64,000 nucleotides of DNA. It comes from JAXGPP01 sp040766885. Its GTDB lineage: Bacteria > Planctomycetota > Planctomycetia > Pirellulales > Thermoguttaceae. Position numbers and translations under genes: made by a program. Position 1 is the first letter of the stretch. Every line of letters starts with the position of its first letter. Below the pieces are notes generated by a model that was given only the letters and a program-made list of their open reading frames with translations, made no database searches and was not told where the DNA came from. Shown here piece after piece: positions 34,201 through 42,333 of this stretch. The stretch lies in assembly GCA_040766885.1 (NCBI GenBank), contig JAXGPP010000014.1, positions 62,001 to 126,000 on the forward strand, in the 5' to 3' direction.

Positions 34201-34527
34201 AGCGTAGCCTGCGGCATCGACGACGTGAAGGCTTTGCGGCGGCTCGACGAGCGACAGCTTGTCGATCCCTGGGTAGAGATTGGCGGCAAGAGATTCGCCT
34301 GGGACGGGCAGTTGGAGGAAGGGCAATACCTGATGTTCTGGCCCGGCGAGCCGACGAAGCATTACGGGATGCCGCTCGTCGAACCGCAGACCGTGGCCGC
34401 CAGAGCAGAGGATCTGGTTCTTCCGGCAGGCGAGCATACGATTCGCTTCGGATGCCAGGGCGGCCCGGCGCTGCCGGTGCGAGTCCGCGCAACACTCCAG
34501 CCGCCGGAGCAACATCGCGTTCCCTGA
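31201..34527 (+). CDS. exported glycosidase-like TIM-barrel protein with duplicated carbohydrate-binding-like domain
   Basis: The 1108-residue protein has a signal peptide (LLRIALAMILTLLPIAAVGA). An N-terminal beta-sandwich leads to a domain of about 110 residues (LDLSGLKAIRAWVRGDG, FEGWRQVTL, LNFYYNGLPASTSVCCLLD). A central TIM-barrel region follows, with RSYFFLTRFSERQFDEAL, FHTILIDQGSWC, GLHFLGPSIYP and the acidic strand end DIDMIYFDGSE. A second copy of the beta domain follows near the C-terminus (LDISWHRGIGFWLRGDG, FTGWRYQQLV, LTLYYNGLPGKTSVACGID). The barrel resembles GH36/GH27-type alpha-galactosidases; the aspartates in LIDQG and YFDGSE are candidate catalytic residues. Substrate is unknown. 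AGGAAGG overlaps an ATG at 31189, so ATG 31201 is the better start. Confidence 0.75.
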   Translation: MLLRIALAMILTLLPIAAVGAEMTLDLEHARLTLDHGGNVTGIRWKDGETWPVSPAPAMVLETAAGIHVPENVVLDGNRLTAGFAGGAVAEFSLHCEPGVAVLRLERLSSPQPVTRFQLFALPLPPGAERNGTLNAARTESHFLALMAGEPNVHAMTESAQAGRADRAGCRHQFTQVGDDVKAGSKAGRFAAECNEQPGGWSMRGKQFTQPLDLSGLKAIRAWVRGDGHGQSLKIQLHDGSDGYRDDYLAIDFEGWRQVTLTAPALDTLDYKQVRTLNFYYNGLPASTSVCCLLDQVEAIVERDGQEQVVVLEDFESAASPLWASPLATLKVQTYARHGVEPAALGIVACPTAEAMETIRRMEVAAGIPSPQPGGEWNKRSPWINRSYFFLTRFSERQFDEALAIARRGGFHTILIDQGSWCRATGHYEINRDHFPDGLEGLQRTIERFHDAGFRVGLHFLGPSIYPPDAYLTPVPDQRLVKGPKLTLAADVDEKADYLPTLAAPEGFPEDDGGYTGDGTVLQVGDELIVYGERSMTPPYGFRRCQRGHLGTHAAPHRQGEAVAHLARSYGYHMFDMDTSLLDEVATHFARVANACDIDMIYFDGSERLQGDHWYYNAKLHKTFYDKLDNKDMLIQASSFSHYSWHILARSASADGHGDLKGYLDERSPWFGSFAAGGMPLDIGWYYGYDTSATPDMYEYVLGATIGYGASMSFQVSPDAAAKHPFTGEILDLIARYEKLRLSGRVPAEMQARLRIDPELGGNKTPEERAGLLDRRREYRLLDGEGQEVFQRVIYEPWREVSSSEADEAVWPLRVSQGPARVGVQIQAVGGPWLRAGAAYSSPDALMLENFDDLAPYARDSRSRRDIKAIGPGESGSVLPGVTQRLEISADGAPAGGPFAVYTAESRLADNGGWSAIGRQFDPPLDISWHRGIGFWLRGDGRGGAFKLQLRDGSGAMDYYVQNDFTGWRYQQLVRPEKDAIDYSKLRSLTLYYNGLPGKTSVACGIDDVKALRRLDERQLVDPWVEIGGKRFAWDGQLEEGQYLMFWPGEPTKHYGMPLVEPQTVAARAEDLVLPAGEHTIRFGCQGGPALPVRVRATLQPPEQHRVP

Positions 34528-34584
34528 GGGTACTCAGTTGCAGCAAAAACGCGGAAACTGGCTGAATAACGAAAGCGGTAGCGA

Positions 34585-35310
34585 ATGAACCGTGGCATTG
34601 TCGATTTGGCGCGATTGGAGAGACGGATCTATCGCAACGCCCGCGGCGAGTCGTTACCGTACCGCCTGCTTATCCCCGAGGCATACGACCCGGCCCGCAA
34701 GCATCCCCTCATCGTGTTTCTCCATGGCGCCGGAGAGAGAGGCAGCGACAACGAGTCGCAATTGCTCAACCCGGATGCACTGATGCTGGTTAGCGACGAG
34801 TTGCAGACAAAGCACGGAGCTTTCTTTGTCGCACCACAGTGCCCGGCGGAACGGTATTGGGTCGAAGTATCTTGGAGCACGCCGATCGCCGAGAAGCAAC
34901 CGGAGCATCCGAGCGATCCGCTCCGGCTGGCAATGGAGGTGCTCGATAGCCTGATGATGGAGTTCAGCATCGACCCGGCGCGGCGTTATGCGACCGGCCT
35001 GTCGATGGGAGGCTTCGGCGCGGTCGACTGGTGCCTGCGGCGGCCCGGTGATTTCGCCGCGGCGGTCGTGGTGTGCGGCGGCGGTGATGAATCGCGCGGC
35101 GCGGAGCTTGCGGGTATTCCCGTGTGGTTCTTTCATGGCGCGGATGATGATGTCGTCCCGGTGAGCCAGTCGCAACGGCTGGTTGCGGCGATCCGTGGAG
35201 CGGGAGGTCGTGCTCTGTACACCGAGTATCCGGGGGTTGGACATCACGCCTGGGTGCCGGCGTATCGCGAGCCGGGACTGCCGGAGTGGCTGTTCGATCA
35301 GCATCGTTGA
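34585..35310 (+). CDS. alpha/beta-hydrolase esterase (LpqC/PHB-depolymerase-like)
   Basis: The 241-residue enzyme has the alpha/beta-hydrolase landmarks: LIVFLHGAGERG (oxyanion region), the nucleophile elbow GLSMGGFG with Ser140, a late aspartate in FFHGADDDVVP and the histidine in GVGHHAW. No signal peptide is seen, so it is probably cytoplasmic. It should cleave an ester, perhaps an acyl or feruloyl group on sugars; the neighbourhood of a glycosidase-like gene and a PmoA-like gene suggests carbohydrate breakdown, which is inference. It follows the upstream gene after 57 nt and the next gene begins 24 nt later. Confidence 0.85.
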   Translation: MNRGIVDLARLERRIYRNARGESLPYRLLIPEAYDPARKHPLIVFLHGAGERGSDNESQLLNPDALMLVSDELQTKHGAFFVAPQCPAERYWVEVSWSTPIAEKQPEHPSDPLRLAMEVLDSLMMEFSIDPARRYATGLSMGGFGAVDWCLRRPGDFAAAVVVCGGGDESRGAELAGIPVWFFHGADDDVVPVSQSQRLVAAIRGAGGRALYTEYPGVGHHAWVPAYREPGLPEWLFDQHR

Positions 35311-35334
35311 CAATCGTTACAGCAGGTTTTCGCC

Positions 35335-36306
35335 ATGCAGCGCTATTGCAGAATCACTCTGGCATCGTTTGCATTGTTTGCGTCTCGGCTGGCACTGGGC
35401 GGCGAAAGCGATCTGCCGGAAGCGAGGCCGGTGCCCGATGTGCAGGTGCTGCCGCTGCCGCACGACGAGGCATCGTTTGTGCACATGGGACGAGAACTCA
35501 CCCGGTTTCATTTCGCCCCCACGCTACAGCGGCCGTTCCTTTACCCTCTGGTCGGGCCGGCGGGCGTGTCGTACACGCGGATGGGCCATCCACACGACCC
35601 GGTCTCGCACAGCCATCACAATTCGGTGTGGATCTCGCATCAGTCTGTCGGCGGAGCCAGCTTCTGGGAGGATCGCACACCGGCCAGGATCGTCTGCCAG
35701 AGGGTTGAGCAATACGAGGATGGCCCCGAGCAGGCGTGGCTGCTGGCGGTGAATGCCTGGCACGCGAGCGATGGCAAGACCGTTCTCGTTGAGCGCCGCC
35801 GCATCGCCGTCGAACCGCTCGAGGCGGGACAGTGGCGGATGGCGATCGACCTGGAACTGCGATCGCCCGACGACCGGCCGGTGACGCTGGGTGAGACCGG
35901 TTTCGGAATCATCGGCGTGCGGATGGCCAAGACGATCGGGGTGCTCGACGGCGGCGGGCGAATCCTGGACTCCGAGGGGCGTCTGGGCGAGGCGGAGATC
36001 TTCCGGCAGCCTTCGCGATGGGTGGACTACAGCGGACCGGTCACGCGGGACGCAACCGGAGGAATCACGCTTATGGATCACCCGGCCAATCCCAACCATC
36101 CGGCCCCGTTCCACGTGCGCGGCGATGGTTGGATGGGGGCCTGCCTGTCATTGTCCGGACCGCTGGTGATCGAGCCCCAAAAGCCATTGCGGCTCCGCTA
36201 CGGCCTGTGGGTGCATGCGGGTGTGCCTGCGCGGGAGGCTGTGGAACCGCTCTGGAAGGCCTTCGCTGAGGAATCGCTTCCTTCCATGGAACGGCAGCCA
36301 CGTTGA
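35335..36306 (+). CDS. PmoA-family (DUF6807) exported protein
   Basis: The 323-residue protein has an N-terminal signal (ITLASFALFASRLALGG) and the PmoA/DUF6807 pattern: FAPTLQRPFLYPLVGPAGVSYTRM, the His-rich HPHDPVSHSHHNSVWISH, FWED, and later GFGIIGVRMAK and TLMDHPANPNHPAPFHVR. The conserved histidines (HPHD, HSHH, NPNHP) could bind metal. Despite the name, the family is not methane monooxygenase; it is frequent next to sugar-degradation genes in planctomycetes. It is probably in one unit with the glycosidase-like and esterase genes. Confidence 0.88.
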   Translation: MQRYCRITLASFALFASRLALGGESDLPEARPVPDVQVLPLPHDEASFVHMGRELTRFHFAPTLQRPFLYPLVGPAGVSYTRMGHPHDPVSHSHHNSVWISHQSVGGASFWEDRTPARIVCQRVEQYEDGPEQAWLLAVNAWHASDGKTVLVERRRIAVEPLEAGQWRMAIDLELRSPDDRPVTLGETGFGIIGVRMAKTIGVLDGGGRILDSEGRLGEAEIFRQPSRWVDYSGPVTRDATGGITLMDHPANPNHPAPFHVRGDGWMGACLSLSGPLVIEPQKPLRLRYGLWVHAGVPAREAVEPLWKAFAEESLPSMERQPR

Positions 36307-36428
36307 ATCGAGTTGGCCGTGATATCAGGCAAGTCTCATCGCCCAGATGCTTGTAAGGCGCGGCTCGCCGCGAGTCTGGCAGGCTGCGCTATCTGACCAC
36401 CCATTCCCCACCGCCGGCAGGTTTCCCC

Positions 36429-37148
36429 GTGACAACCTCACATCGTGCCGCTTGGGCCGCGATTGCGTTTGCGATGCTGTTTCCGACGCTGGTGACGTGG
36501 GTCTACTTTGTCGCCCTCGCCGACAGCGCCACCGGATTGCAGCAGACGGCGTATGGCATCGGCAAGACGCTACAATTCGTGTTTCCCATTGCCTGGGCAT
36601 TGGTCATTGAGCGATACCGGGTTCGGATCACTCGGCCGCAGCGAGCGGGGCTCGTGGAGGGGATCGTTTTCGGAGTGACGATTTTCGCGGGGGCATTGGC
36701 GCTGTATTACGCGTGGCTTAACCCGATCGGATACTTGAGTCCGGCCGGCGAGGCGGTGCGGCGCAAGGTGGCCAGCTTCGGCGTGCAGACTGTGCTCGGC
36801 TACGCCGCGTTGGGAACGTTCTATTCGGTCGTTCACTCGTTCCTAGAGGAATACTACTGGCGATGGTTCGTCTTCGGCCGCCTGCGCGAGCGAGTCTCGC
36901 TGGGCGTGGCGATCGTGGTCTCAAGCCTGGGATTCATGCTGCACCATATCCTGGTTCTGGGCTTCTATCTTGGCTGGCTCTCGCCGGCGACATGGATTTT
37001 CTCCCTGGCGGTGGCAATCGGCGGGGCCGCGTGGGCGTGGATCTACCACCGCAGCGATTCCCTCTGGGGTCCGTGGCTCAGCCATCTGCTGATCGACGCG
37101 GCCATCTTTGCGGTGGGCTACGACCTTGTGCGGCCGATGCTTGCGTGA
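36429..37148 (+). CDS. CPBP-family intramembrane metalloprotease
   Basis: The 239-residue membrane protein has about seven hydrophobic segments. The catalytic motifs of the CAAX protease/bacteriocin-processing (CPBP, Abi) family are present: EEYYWR with Glu140-Glu141 and Arg145, FMLHH with Phe169 and His172/173, and HLLID with His219 and Asp223. These proteases cut within membranes, with roles in prenyl-protein processing or immunity to peptides; the substrate here is unknown. The GTG start at 36429 is 122 nt after the previous gene, and the ribosome-binding site is weak. Confidence 0.88.
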   Translation: MTTSHRAAWAAIAFAMLFPTLVTWVYFVALADSATGLQQTAYGIGKTLQFVFPIAWALVIERYRVRITRPQRAGLVEGIVFGVTIFAGALALYYAWLNPIGYLSPAGEAVRRKVASFGVQTVLGYAALGTFYSVVHSFLEEYYWRWFVFGRLRERVSLGVAIVVSSLGFMLHHILVLGFYLGWLSPATWIFSLAVAIGGAAWAWIYHRSDSLWGPWLSHLLIDAAIFAVGYDLVRPMLA

Positions 37149-37158
37149 ATAAGCGACG

Positions 37159-37776
37159 TCAACGCCGCTGGCGAAGCGCGCCCAACCAGCGGGCGGCGCG
37201 GAGGGCGAGCGCCGCCACGATCCCCAGGAGGAGGACGCGAAGGACGGTGTGCCCGACGGCGGCGAGCGAACCGACGAGGTAGACTGCCGCGGCCCCGATC
37301 GAGGCGCCCACGATTCCGCCCACGAAGCCGCGCCAGGGAGGATTGTCGTGCGCGGACCGGCGCCAGCGGAGTTCGATCGCGGCCCCGATCAGCCCCGTCG
37401 CCAGCGGAATCGAACTGGCGCCCAAGAACTGCCATGCCAGCAGGACGGCCGCCACCAGAACGACGAGCCAGAGCCCTGGTCCGACGACTAGACTTCGTGC
37501 CGATCGCGACGCGGCAGGTCGCCCGCCGAGTCCGGCGTGTTCTGGTTCGCGCACGAGCGAATACGACGCTCGAAACGGATGCGAGCGGAGGTAACGCAAG
37601 AATGTGCGGCGGTGGACCGGGCGGGGCGCACGCGCGCGGCGTGCCGGGCGAGATCGCCGCCGCCGCGGCATGAGCCTGGCGGCGAACTGAACGATTTGCA
37701 CGAGCCAGCGCCACAGCGACCGCGTGAAGGCGCGGCCGCGGCCGGTGGTTCGTGTGGTGCGGCGAGCGGACCTCAC
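37159..37776 (-). CDS. small membrane protein downstream of the kinase
   Basis: The 205-residue protein has a very basic N-terminus (many Arg up to about residue 80) with a weakly hydrophobic stretch WLVQIVQFAARL, followed by three or four membrane segments: WLVVLVAAVLLAWQFLG, IPLATGLIGAAI, FVGGIVGASIGAAAVYLVGSLA and VLRVLLLGIVAALALRA. GTG 37776 begins 1 nt after the kinase stop and has a run of G upstream, indicating translational coupling. The frame is open further upstream, inside the kinase, but coupling favours 37776. The family is unknown; it may be a partner or target of the kinase. Confidence 0.7.
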   Translation of the reverse strand: MRSARRTTRTTGRGRAFTRSLWRWLVQIVQFAARLMPRRRRSRPARRARAPRPVHRRTFLRYLRSHPFRASYSLVREPEHAGLGGRPAASRSARSLVVGPGLWLVVLVAAVLLAWQFLGASSIPLATGLIGAAIELRWRRSAHDNPPWRGFVGGIVGASIGAAAVYLVGSLAAVGHTVLRVLLLGIVAALALRAARWLGALRQRR

Positions 37777-37777
37777 G

Positions 37778-39133
37778 CTACCCCCCTGCCACGAGCCACC
37801 ACACGAGGGCCATCGTCGCGACAAACCCGGCCGGGAGCAGCACCAGAAACACCAGGGGGGCCAACATGTCGGGCGGCTCCTCGGGCTCGGAAAGTTTGGG
37901 CTCTGGCTGGCGGGGAATGCGCTTGCTCAGCGGCGAGCGCACGAGGCCCTGTGTTTGGCTACCCGTCCAACCGGGCGGCGCAACCGCAGCATCATCCATC
38001 GCTTCAGGCAGGTCGTCCTGGGTTTCCTGATCGGGACTGCCTACCGACCGCGGGGCCTCGACGGGATGGAGTCCGATCGCCATGGCGTCGGGACTGACGG
38101 TCCAGGGCGCCAGCCGGGCCATCACGTCGGCGGCCGTAGGAATCCGCTCGGCCGGATCCTTGGCAAGCATTTCGGCCATGACTTCGACGAAGGCGGCATC
38201 GAGTTTGTGATTGAGGCGGCGAGGGTCGATCGGCTGCCGTTCGAGGTGCGCACGAACTTTGTCGGCAGTTGTGCCGCGGGGGAAGGGAACCTTTCCGGTC
38301 ACCGCGTAATACAGGGTGCAGCCGAGGGAGTAGATGTCCCAGGCCGGAGTCGGCTCCCAGGGGAAGCGGATATGGTCGGGTGAGACGTAGTCGGCGGTGC
38401 CGACGATTTTGCCGAGCCGCGGGTCTTCCTCGCCGGTGCCTTCGAGCCAGCCAGCCAGTCCGAGGTCGGAGACCTTGGCGTGCCCGTCCGGCGTGACGAG
38501 CACGTTGCCGGGTTTGATGTCGCGGTGAATGATGCCGCGGGCATGGGCGTGCTGGAGCCCCGCGGCGGCTTGCGAAACGATGCTCGCCGCGGCCTGCATG
38601 GTGAGCGGCCCCTTGCGGCGGACCAGCTTCCGCAGGTCGCTGCCGGGAACGTACTCCGTCACCAGAAAATGGACGCTGGCATCCTCGCCGGCATCGAGTG
38701 CGCGGACGAGGTTGGGGTGATCGAGGCGGGCCTGCGCGCGGATTTCGCGGCGGAAGTTGGATATGGCTTCCTCGGTGGATTTCTCGCGGGGGAGCACCTT
38801 GATGGCCACGATGCGGCCGAGGACCTGGTGCTCTCCCTTGAACACCTGCCCCATGCCGCCCCGGCCGAGCGAATCGATGATGCGGTAGGGGCCGAGCGTG
38901 AATCGGGTGCGGCCGTCGCGAAGTTGCTTGGCCTGCCAGAGGTTGAGCCGGCCCATCTCGACCAGCTTCTCAACCAACTGCTCTTCACTGGGCGCGACTT
39001 CAAGCGGGCCGGTTGCCCGATCGGCCGCCGGAACGAGGGCCGCCAAGGCCTCATCCAATTGCTCCTGCGTGAGCAATCCGCTCGCCAGAGCGGTGCGTTC
39101 AAAGGCGGTCCTCGGCCGGTTCACCAATCTCAC
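37778..39133 (-). CDS. membrane-anchored serine/threonine protein kinase
   Basis: The 451-residue product has an N-terminal helical segment with the planctomycete pattern LTQEQLDEAL and LVEMGRLNLWQAKQL, then a Hanks-type kinase domain (about 81-350). Its glycine loop is LGRGGMGQVFKG, the ATP lysine is Lys112 (AIKVL), the catalytic loop is HRDIKPGN with Asp205, and the metal loop reads DLG (223-225) rather than DFG, as often in this group. The activation segment ends in YVSPDH instead of APE. A Pro-rich linker leads to one C-terminal membrane helix, so the kinase domain lies in the cytoplasm. GTG 39133 has AGAGGA 6 nt upstream. A structured element and a strong promoter lie upstream on the same strand. 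Confidence 0.9.
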   Translation of the reverse strand: MRLVNRPRTAFERTALASGLLTQEQLDEALAALVPAADRATGPLEVAPSEEQLVEKLVEMGRLNLWQAKQLRDGRTRFTLGPYRIIDSLGRGGMGQVFKGEHQVLGRIVAIKVLPREKSTEEAISNFRREIRAQARLDHPNLVRALDAGEDASVHFLVTEYVPGSDLRKLVRRKGPLTMQAAASIVSQAAAGLQHAHARGIIHRDIKPGNVLVTPDGHAKVSDLGLAGWLEGTGEEDPRLGKIVGTADYVSPDHIRFPWEPTPAWDIYSLGCTLYYAVTGKVPFPRGTTADKVRAHLERQPIDPRRLNHKLDAAFVEVMAEMLAKDPAERIPTAADVMARLAPWTVSPDAMAIGLHPVEAPRSVGSPDQETQDDLPEAMDDAAVAPPGWTGSQTQGLVRSPLSKRIPRQPEPKLSEPEEPPDMLAPLVFLVLLPAGFVATMALVWWLVAGG

Positions 39134-39255
39134 ACCGGGTCCTCTTGATGACAAGAACTGGCTCGCTCTGTGCCATCTTACCTTACCCCCAGGCGTGGAC
39201 CCGCGCCAAGGCAGGGCGGCCCCCGCGCACCGCGACCGGAGCGGAAGGACCTGAT

Positions 39256-39385
39256 GCGCAACAATACGCGACCATTCTCAAAAAGTGCGTTTTCGACTGT
39301 GGGAGCAAGTTCAAGGCTGGCAGTCATTTGCAGTTCCGCGAGATATCGTAACTTTGTACGTCTTGTGAGGTACGTGTTGAAGTTG
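39256..39385 (-). repeat. structured intergenic element, copy B
   Basis: This block of 130 bp matches copy A (9047-9176): GCGCAACAATACGCG at one end, TTTTCGA in the middle, then CAAGT-CAAGG, and the terminal 36 nt (39350-39385) with 34 identities. It lies between a TTGACA-18-TATACT promoter and the kinase start, 122 nt ahead of the GTG. A frame of 89 codons (39447-39178) crosses it, beginning almost at the predicted transcription start, but its codon use is weak. Confidence 0.7.
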
Positions 39386-39455
39386 GGCGTTCCCTCTTCC
39401 ATCAAGCGGTCGGGATTACGGCAGAGCCACGGACGGCGCGCCGGCATCGCCTTAT

Positions 39456-39485
39456 AGTATACACATGTATGCTATCCTTTGTCAA
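39456..39485 (-). promoter_or_regulatory. near-consensus sigma70 promoter for the kinase locus
   Basis: On the minus strand TTGACA (39485-39480) and TATACT (39461-39456) are 18 nt apart, with the same flanks (CCTATTGACAAA and GTATACTATA) as the promoter at 11654-11683. The spacer holds an ATACATGT half-palindrome that could be an operator. Confidence 0.75.
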
Positions 39486-39740
39486 TAGGCCAGTGGCTTG
39501 CTCTGCGGAGATTTCTGGTGGGGGAATGCCCCTGGCGAGACCCCCTGCTGGCCGGCCGGGGGCGGTTGACAAAGGCCGCCGCACGGTGACCATTGAGCGG
39601 AAGGAATGCGCAGACAGGAAGGGTTCGAGGGACGCAGCGGCCATCGGCCGCGATCCGGATACGGCCCCATGGAGACTGCGAAGACAATCACCGAACGGGG
39701 AGGGGCGCGTTCGGCGAATCGAGAGTGGAAACGAACTGCC

Positions 39741-41186
39741 ATGCAACGCTTCTTCACTGCCGCGGTCGTCGCGCTTACGCTCGGCGGCCTGGGGGCCGAC
39801 TGGTACGTTTCGCCGAATGTGTTGAGATACGGCAAGGGCTCGCGCGAGTCGCCGTGGAATCTCGCCACTGGTCTGGCGTACAAGTCGATGGTGAAGCCGG
39901 GCGACACGCTCTACCTGCTCGGCGGCACCTACCGCGGCACCTTCAAGCCGATTCTGCAGGGCACGCCGGAGAGGCCGATCACGATCCGCTCGGCACCGGG
40001 CGAGTGGGCCGTGATCGACGGGTCGCTGGCCGGGCAAACGACAAAGAACGTCACGGCGATCGAGATCGTGCAGGGTGGCTGGCTAGTGCTTCGCGACTTC
40101 GAGATCACCAACTCCGATCCGGAACGCGAGATCAAGATCACCGGCAGCAATCCGCCGGAGCGCCGCGGCGGCGGTATCAGCGTCGGCGCGCCGGGTATCG
40201 TGCTCGACGGCCTGGTGATCCACGACTGCGGCGATGGAATCGGCATGTGGTCCAACGCCACCCAGTCGGCCGTGCGCAACTCGATCGTCTACAACAACGG
40301 TTGGCGGGCGCCGGACCGAGGCCACGGACACGGCCTCTACGTGCAGAGCACCGACGAGCGCTTCATCACCGGCAACTTCTTCGGGCCGAGTTTCAGCGGC
40401 TACTCGATCCACGCGTACGGGTCCTCGCGTGCCCGGCTCGACCACCTGCGGGTCACGGAGAATGTATGCCTGCACGGCGCCCTGTTCGGCGGCAGCGGCA
40501 CGCTGAACGATGCTCACATATCTGGCAACGTGTTCTGGAATACCGCCAGCTTCGGCTACACGACCGGCCTGGGCAGCGGGACTCGCATCGCCGGCAATCG
40601 CTTCGCCGGACCGTGGTACGTCGTGAATCAGGATGCGTCGCTTGAGGCGAATTCAAACCTGTCGTACTCCCTCCATGCCGGAGCCCCGCTGACGATTGCC
40701 ACTGCGAAGCAACCCGACGTGCATCCCTCACAGTACACGTTCCGCGGCAACACCTATTACGAACGAAGCGACGGCGACCCACGATTCGGTGCGTGGGACG
40801 GCCACGCATGGCTGACGAGCTTCGCCGAGTGGCAGAACACGTACGGCCAGGACCGCGACGGAACGTATCATGACCGCGTGCCGGACGAGCGCGACGACGA
40901 GGTACTCGCGCTGGGAATCGCAGAGAACCGGCGGCTGGTGGCAGTGCTCAATTTCTCCAGCAAGCCGGCCGTCGCGGTGGACTTAGCGTGGCTCAAAGCG
41001 GGCGACCGCTATCGCATTCGACACGCATTGAACTATCACGCCGTCGCCGCTGAGGGTCAATACACCGGAGAAGCGGTGAGCCTGCCTATGGGCCGGCCGG
41101 AGTCTGTTGCCGTGCCCGTCGGCTGGAACGAGCGGCTCAAGGAGCCGGACGTGCGGTTCGGTTGCTTCGTGGTGGAGCGGATTTGA
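39741..41186 (+). CDS. exported right-handed beta-helix protein
   Basis: The 481-residue protein starts at ATG 39741 with a short signal (FFTAAVVALTLGGLGA) followed by DWYVSPN. It has the pectate-lyase-like parallel beta-helix pattern: GDTLYLLGGTYRGTFKP, APGEWAVIDGS, then many turns with the Asn/Gly-rich pattern GIVLDGLVIHDCGDGIGM, SAVRNSIVYNNGW, LYVQSTDERFITGNFFG. A C-terminal beta-sandwich closes it. Such proteins cut or bind polysaccharides; catalytic residues could not be assigned. A start at ATG 39669 is possible but would hide the signal peptide. It is divergent from the kinase locus. Confidence 0.8.
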   Translation: MQRFFTAAVVALTLGGLGADWYVSPNVLRYGKGSRESPWNLATGLAYKSMVKPGDTLYLLGGTYRGTFKPILQGTPERPITIRSAPGEWAVIDGSLAGQTTKNVTAIEIVQGGWLVLRDFEITNSDPEREIKITGSNPPERRGGGISVGAPGIVLDGLVIHDCGDGIGMWSNATQSAVRNSIVYNNGWRAPDRGHGHGLYVQSTDERFITGNFFGPSFSGYSIHAYGSSRARLDHLRVTENVCLHGALFGGSGTLNDAHISGNVFWNTASFGYTTGLGSGTRIAGNRFAGPWYVVNQDASLEANSNLSYSLHAGAPLTIATAKQPDVHPSQYTFRGNTYYERSDGDPRFGAWDGHAWLTSFAEWQNTYGQDRDGTYHDRVPDERDDEVLALGIAENRRLVAVLNFSSKPAVAVDLAWLKAGDRYRIRHALNYHAVAAEGQYTGEAVSLPMGRPESVAVPVGWNERLKEPDVRFGCFVVERI

Positions 41187-41240
41187 GTCGAGCGAACGCT
41201 ACAGTCGAGAGTCGAACTTCAAGCAATCAGGGAAACTCGA

Positions 41241-41459
41241 ATGACACCCACGGCAAATGAACCGCGATGCTTGCTTTGTTCGGGAATGCTGGCGAAGGAA
41301 TCAAATGTCTGGATTCAGACGGGGGGCTCGAACACTCTCTGCTACTCGCTGGCATGGGTTTGCAGGGACTGCGGCGCCGCTTGGCCGATCGGAATGGCGG
41401 GAGGTGGACTGTTCAAGGGTTCGAACCCGCTGTGGGCAAATGGGGAGCGCGCCGAGTAG
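41241..41459 (+). CDS. small CxxC zinc-ribbon-like protein
   Basis: The 72-residue protein has two CxxC pairs (CLLC at 10-13 and CRDC at 41-44) with about 27 residues between them, as in zinc ribbons. It has Trp/Gly-rich ends and no signal. AGGGAA lies about 8 nt before the ATG. It is 54 nt after the beta-helix gene and may be in that transcript. The size and lack of relatives known to me leave its role open. Confidence 0.6.
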   Translation: MTPTANEPRCLLCSGMLAKESNVWIQTGGSNTLCYSLAWVCRDCGAAWPIGMAGGGLFKGSNPLWANGERAE

Positions 41460-41488
41460 AGCCGTGCGCCCCGGCACTCGACTCGCAC

Positions 41489-42205
41489 TCACGGGGCGCT
41501 GATGCCGAAGCGATTCCACGAGGCGGGCAAGGGGGCGATCAGCTCGAGGCGTTCGTCCTTGACGGGATGGGTGATCACCAGCCGCCGGGCATGCAGCGCG
41601 ATGCCGGCGGGAAACGGTTCGCGGCTGCCGTATTTCCGGTCGCCGACGATCGGGTGGCCGTGATGGGCCAGTTGCAGCCGGATCTGGTGCTTGCGGCCGG
41701 TATCGAGCTGGACCTCCAATAGCGATCTTCCGGCAAGTGTCTGGAGCCGCCGGTAGGAGAGCCGCGCCTCTTTGGCACCGGGAGTTTCCGGAGCGGCCAC
41801 GTGCATGCGGCGGTGGCGTTCGTCGTGCACGAGCCAGTCGACGAGCGTGCCACTGGGAATTGCCAGGCCCTCCGCCACCGCCCAGTAGGTCTTCTCGACC
41901 TCGCGGGAGCGAAACTGCTCGGTAAGCCGGCGAGCGGCCTTTGAAGTCCGGGCGAGCAGCACCACGCCGGTGACGGGAGCATCGAGACGGCTGACGATCC
42001 CCAAGTAGACGTTGCCCGGCTTGTGGTAACGGACCTTGATGTACTGCCTGGCCACGGAGAGAAGCGTGGCCTGATCGTCGGCCAGACCCATCGTAGCCAG
42101 CCCCGCCGGCTTGACTACCGCCAGCAGGTGATTGTCTTCGTAAAGAATGTCGAGCGGCGGCACCTGCACGCACCCATTGAGTGAAACCGCGCCACCGCGG
42201 TTCAT
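41489..42205 (-). CDS. RluA-family pseudouridine synthase
   Basis: The 238-residue protein converts specific uridines in rRNA or tRNA to pseudouridine. The catalytic block is visible as GIVSRLDAPVTGVVLLAR, with the catalytic Asp in RLD. Also seen are the N-terminal ILYEDNHLLAVVKPAGL, TYWAVAEG, LLEVQLDTGRKHQIRLQLAHHGHPIVGD and the C-terminal ALHARRL. It lacks an S4 domain, so it is of the short RluA/RluC-like type. The frame is open for 40 more codons upstream, but the family N-terminus begins near ATG 42205. It is divergent from maf. Confidence 0.88.
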   Translation of the reverse strand: MNRGGAVSLNGCVQVPPLDILYEDNHLLAVVKPAGLATMGLADDQATLLSVARQYIKVRYHKPGNVYLGIVSRLDAPVTGVVLLARTSKAARRLTEQFRSREVEKTYWAVAEGLAIPSGTLVDWLVHDERHRRMHVAAPETPGAKEARLSYRRLQTLAGRSLLEVQLDTGRKHQIRLQLAHHGHPIVGDRKYGSREPFPAGIALHARRLVITHPVKDERLELIAPLPASWNRFGISAP

Positions 42206-42333
42206 TTCGGCAGCGAGAACCAATAGAATGCCACCATCGTATCCGGGGGGGCGGTCGGCGGCCAGCCGCGCGAAAGCCGAGGTCCCGGCAGGCTGTCTTT
42301 GCGCTTCACCATGTCCATCGCTCACCGCCGCCG

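Noticed and set aside
39178..39447. 89-residue leaderless protein ahead of the kinase
   Set aside because: Its ATG lies near the predicted transcription start, but codon use is weak, and the frame is explained by the repeated element, whose other copies do not keep it.
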